Shown here in pieces: positions 6,089 through 7,554 of a DNA stretch of 7,554 nt. Numbering within the stretch: the stretch's first letter is position 1; each line of letters begins with the position of its first letter. This DNA comes from SIG588 sp045533175 (GTDB lineage Bacteria > Bacillota > Clostridia > Oscillospirales > Acutalibacteraceae): contig JAZSHJ010000127.1 in the NCBI GenBank assembly GCA_045533175.1, positions 1 through 7,554 on the forward strand, read 5' to 3'. The notes beneath the pieces were generated by a model that searched no databases, had not been told where the DNA came from, and was given only the letters and a program-made list of their open reading frames with translations. The translations under genes and the position numbers were made by a program.

Positions 6089-7233
6089 TGGACGATCATC
6101 TCCTCATAAACGGCGTGATCCGAGGGAAGGGTTTCCTCTTCGTAACAGCGCAGCAACAGTTCGTACAAACCGTCGACAAACAGGAAGTTGTCCCGCGCCT
6201 TAACGGCGGTTTCACGGATGGGACGGATGGGGGTTTGTTGCACTTTTTCAATGCAACGCACCTGCGCCGCCGCGGTGGATACGCCGCACGGCGGCAGATA
6301 GTCGGGTTCGCTCACCGCACGGATGGCTTCAAAGATCTTTTGGTTGACATCCGCACCGGGATTGCCGTAACGGCGTTCGACACCGTCGGCCGTGACACCC
6401 ACGATCTCGCCGCCATCGAAGGTGACGGTGCCGTTTGTGAAACGGTAGCAGAACAGCGGATCTTGCAGTTTTTCGGTGGCGTGGGACACAAGGCACAACG
6501 CTTCGGCTCCGTTGTCCAACGTCATGCGCATCGCCGCGGTATCAAAGTTTTCAATGGCATTCAAACGTGAAAGGTCACAGCGCAGATCACACACTTCGGC
6601 GGCGCGGCCGTAAGCCCCGCCCGTGACGTACAGCATATTATGCAGATAATGCGCGGTGGCGTTGTTCAACACGCTGTCGTTCATCACGGTGCCGTCGGGT
6701 GCCAGGCGTTTGCCGCCCCATCCCGTGCCGCGGGTGAAATACTCCTTCGGACGCGGCCACAGTACCAGCGTTTTTAAAAACACGGGATCGCCGTATACCC
6801 CCGCCGTCACGTCTGCTTTCAGGGCATTGATGGCATTGGAATAACTCCATTGATAGCCCACTATCACGAATTTTCCCGCCTTGGCGGCGGCTTCGTTAAT
6901 GAGAGCTTCTTCCGCTGACACGCCGCACAGCGGCTTTTCCACCATTACGTGCGAGCCGTTCTGCAACGCACACAGCACCTGACGGGTGTGCAGAAAAATG
7001 GGGGTGGTGATAATGGCGAGATCGGCCGTGTGCGCGGCGTAAAACGCTTCGATCGTATCGTACAGCGGCACGCCCGCGGCGGCAAGTGCGGGATAATGGC
7101 GGCAACGGTCGGGTGCGACTTCCACCATGCCCACGATTTCAAACGAGGGATCGTTTTGTGCCAACAGGGCGTTCAAATACACTTCGGCATAGCCGCCGAT
7201 GCCGACACACAGCAGTTTGGTTTTGTTGTTCAT
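6085..7233 (-). CDS. Gfo/Idh/MocA family oxidoreductase, first in operon (382 aa)
   Basis: This is a Gfo/Idh/MocA dehydrogenase with a more canonical signature than its neighbour. The N-terminal nucleotide loop is GIGGYA (11-16), Glu38 ends the second strand, and the catalytic motif is EKP (99-101, VEKPLCGVS). The C-terminal domain contains MNDSVLNNATAHYLHNML (184-201), where Asp186, His195 and His198 are candidate active-site residues. Such enzymes interconvert sugar alcohols and ketones with NAD(P). The product is cytoplasmic, and 382 residues is normal for the family. The ATG at 7233 has only AAGGA about 13 nt upstream, a weaker site than those of its neighbours. It is the first gene of the four-gene operon, and its TGA overlaps the next ATG. 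The specific reaction is unknown; the downstream lyase-like genes suggest a glycoside or uronide. Confidence 0.89.
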   Translation of the reverse strand: MNNKTKLLCVGIGGYAEVYLNALLAQNDPSFEIVGMVEVAPDRCRHYPALAAAGVPLYDTIEAFYAAHTADLAIITTPIFLHTRQVLCALQNGSHVMVEKPLCGVSAEEALINEAAAKAGKFVIVGYQWSYSNAINALKADVTAGVYGDPVFLKTLVLWPRPKEYFTRGTGWGGKRLAPDGTVMNDSVLNNATAHYLHNMLYVTGGAYGRAAEVCDLRCDLSRLNAIENFDTAAMRMTLDNGAEALCLVSHATEKLQDPLFCYRFTNGTVTFDGGEIVGVTADGVERRYGNPGADVNQKIFEAIRAVSEPDYLPPCGVSTAAAQVRCIEKVQQTPIRPIRETAVKARDNFLFVDGLYELLLRCYEEETLPSDHAVYEEMIVQ

Positions 7234-7248
7234 ACCGCGTCACGTTCC

Positions 7249-7285
7249 TTTATAATATACTACATTATTACAAAAATCACAGTAT
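7249..7285 (-). promoter_or_regulatory. Probable promoter region of the oxidoreductase/lyase operon
   Basis: The AT-rich leader upstream of the first oxidoreductase has TATTAT (7257-7252) and the overlapping TATAAA on the minus strand as -10 candidates. No convincing -35 is present at the right distance, so the promoter may need an activator. Placement is approximate. Confidence 0.35.
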
Positions 7286-7299
7286 CATACCCCGTATCA
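7282..7299 (-). promoter_or_regulatory. Direct repeat GTATCA, possible activator site
   Basis: GTATCA occurs at 7282-7287 and 7294-7299, 12 nt apart start to start (TGATAC on the minus strand), just upstream of the presumed operon promoter. Spacing near one helical turn fits tandem binding by an activator. No regulator is identified. Confidence 0.3.
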
Positions 7300-7351
7300 A
7301 AATGCAAGGTGAAGATAGCGGAAAAGCAGATTTTACATATTTTTTCGCAAA

Positions 7352-7384
7352 AAAAGGATATTCGGCTTTGCCGAATATCCTTTT
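7352..7384 (-). terminator. Intrinsic terminator next to the right insertion element
   Basis: A perfect 15-bp stem (7352-7366 with 7370-7384) has loop TTT. On the minus strand it ends in eight T, a strong terminator for a gene that must lie to the right; on the plus strand it ends in four T. No gene in this window precedes it in either direction, so its parent gene was probably separated from it by the insertion at 7389. Confidence 0.78.
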
Positions 7385-7453
7385 CGACTTGGGGCCTTTA
7401 GGCATGAAACAAACCCTGGTTCTACCAGGGGAGATAAAAAGCCTTGGCAAAGA

Positions 7454-7517
7454 AAAACCTCCGTGATACTCTAGTGAAGGTTTGGCGACCGCATCACAAG
7501 AGGAACAAGGAGGTTTT
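7454..7517 (+). promoter_or_regulatory. Leader stem that can hide the transposase ribosome binding site
   Basis: AAAACCTCC (7454-7462) is perfectly complementary to GGAGGTTTT (7509-7517), which contains the Shine-Dalgarno sequence of the downstream ORF. Just inside, GTGAT (7463-7467) can pair with ATCAC (7493-7497). IS200-type elements are known to limit transposase translation by such leader pairing, which strengthens the element assignment. The anti-Shine-Dalgarno half is conserved in the left copy. Confidence 0.6.
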
Positions 7518-7522
7518 AAACA

Positions 7523-7554
7523 ATGAAAAATGAGGTAAGGAGTACAGCCCATTC
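7523..7554 (+). CDS. tnpA: Transposase (TnpA, Y1 family-like), first 10 codons only
   Basis: Only MKNEVRSTAH and part of the next codon are present. The ATG follows GGAGG by 9 nt. IS200/IS605 TnpA proteins typically start with a short variable stretch ending in a Ser-x-x-His-Ser/Thr-like segment before the conserved beta-strand, and RSTAHS fits that. Ten residues cannot prove the family; the call depends on the hairpin and leader upstream. The HUH motif and catalytic Tyr would lie beyond the window. Confidence 0.55.
   Translation, partial: MKNEVRSTAH

Larger units (their letters stand above)
7389..7554 (+). mobile_element. 5' end of a second IS200/IS605-like element, cut by the window edge
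   Basis: The first 98 nt repeat the left-edge sequence in inverted orientation. The left-end hairpin CCCTGGT-TCT-ACCAGGG lies at 7414-7430. A leader with ribosome-site-hiding structure and the start of a transposase-like ORF follow. Together these fit the layout of IS200-type elements: left-end hairpin, long untranslated leader, then tnpA. The element's right end and most of its transposase are outside the window. Confidence 0.66.

Noticed and set aside
1..7554. Composite transposon bounded by two insertion sequences
   Set aside because: IS200/IS605 elements move as single strands using one left end and one right end in the same orientation. Two outward-facing left ends would not mobilise the interior that way.
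1..7554. CRISPR array, tRNA, rRNA or a known riboswitch
   Set aside because: No spaced short repeats, cloverleaf or conserved aptamer core was seen on either strand.

Overview
The window looks like chromosome of a low-to-mid-GC gut-type Firmicute, most likely Clostridia (Oscillospiraceae/Ruminococcaceae-like). Grounds: strong AGGAGG-type ribosome binding sites, short AT-rich intergenic gaps with perfect stem-loop terminators, and protein families common in that group. This placement is inference; there is no rRNA or other marker gene.

Layout. Both edges carry the same 98-nt sequence in opposite orientation (1-98 and 7389-7486, two mismatches). It reads as the 5' end of an IS200/IS605-like insertion sequence: a CCCTGGT/ACCAGGG hairpin, a leader that can hide the ribosome binding site, and on the right the first codons of a transposase-like ORF. 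The two elements point outward and enclose about 7.29 kb. Each abuts a terminator hairpin at 3-4 nt.

Inside, from left to right: (a) a minus-strand gene for an 88-residue single-TM protein (146-412); (b) a gene-poor stretch (413-790) with a cluster of DnaA-box-like 9-mers and an AT-rich segment with a palindrome; (c) a minus-strand pair of genes, a three-TM PQ-loop-like protein (1530-1835) overlapping an alpha/beta hydrolase (791-1537) whose frame is interrupted by one in-frame TAG; (d) a divergent LysR-type regulator (1960-2802, plus) with a clear promoter; (e) a shared bidirectional terminator; (f) a tight four-gene minus-strand operon (7233 down to 2843).

The four-gene operon is the main metabolic content. 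It encodes two different Gfo/Idh/MocA sugar oxidoreductases followed by two tandem paralogous beta-propeller proteins resembling oligogalacturonate lyase (polysaccharide lyase family 22). The first three genes overlap by 4 nt at each junction and the fourth follows after 13 nt, so the products should be made together. I infer an intracellular pathway in which a sugar, glycoside or uronide is oxidised by the NAD(P)-dependent enzymes and a bond is broken by metal-dependent elimination. The substrate cannot be read from the sequence, and no transporter or kdu/kdg gene is present.
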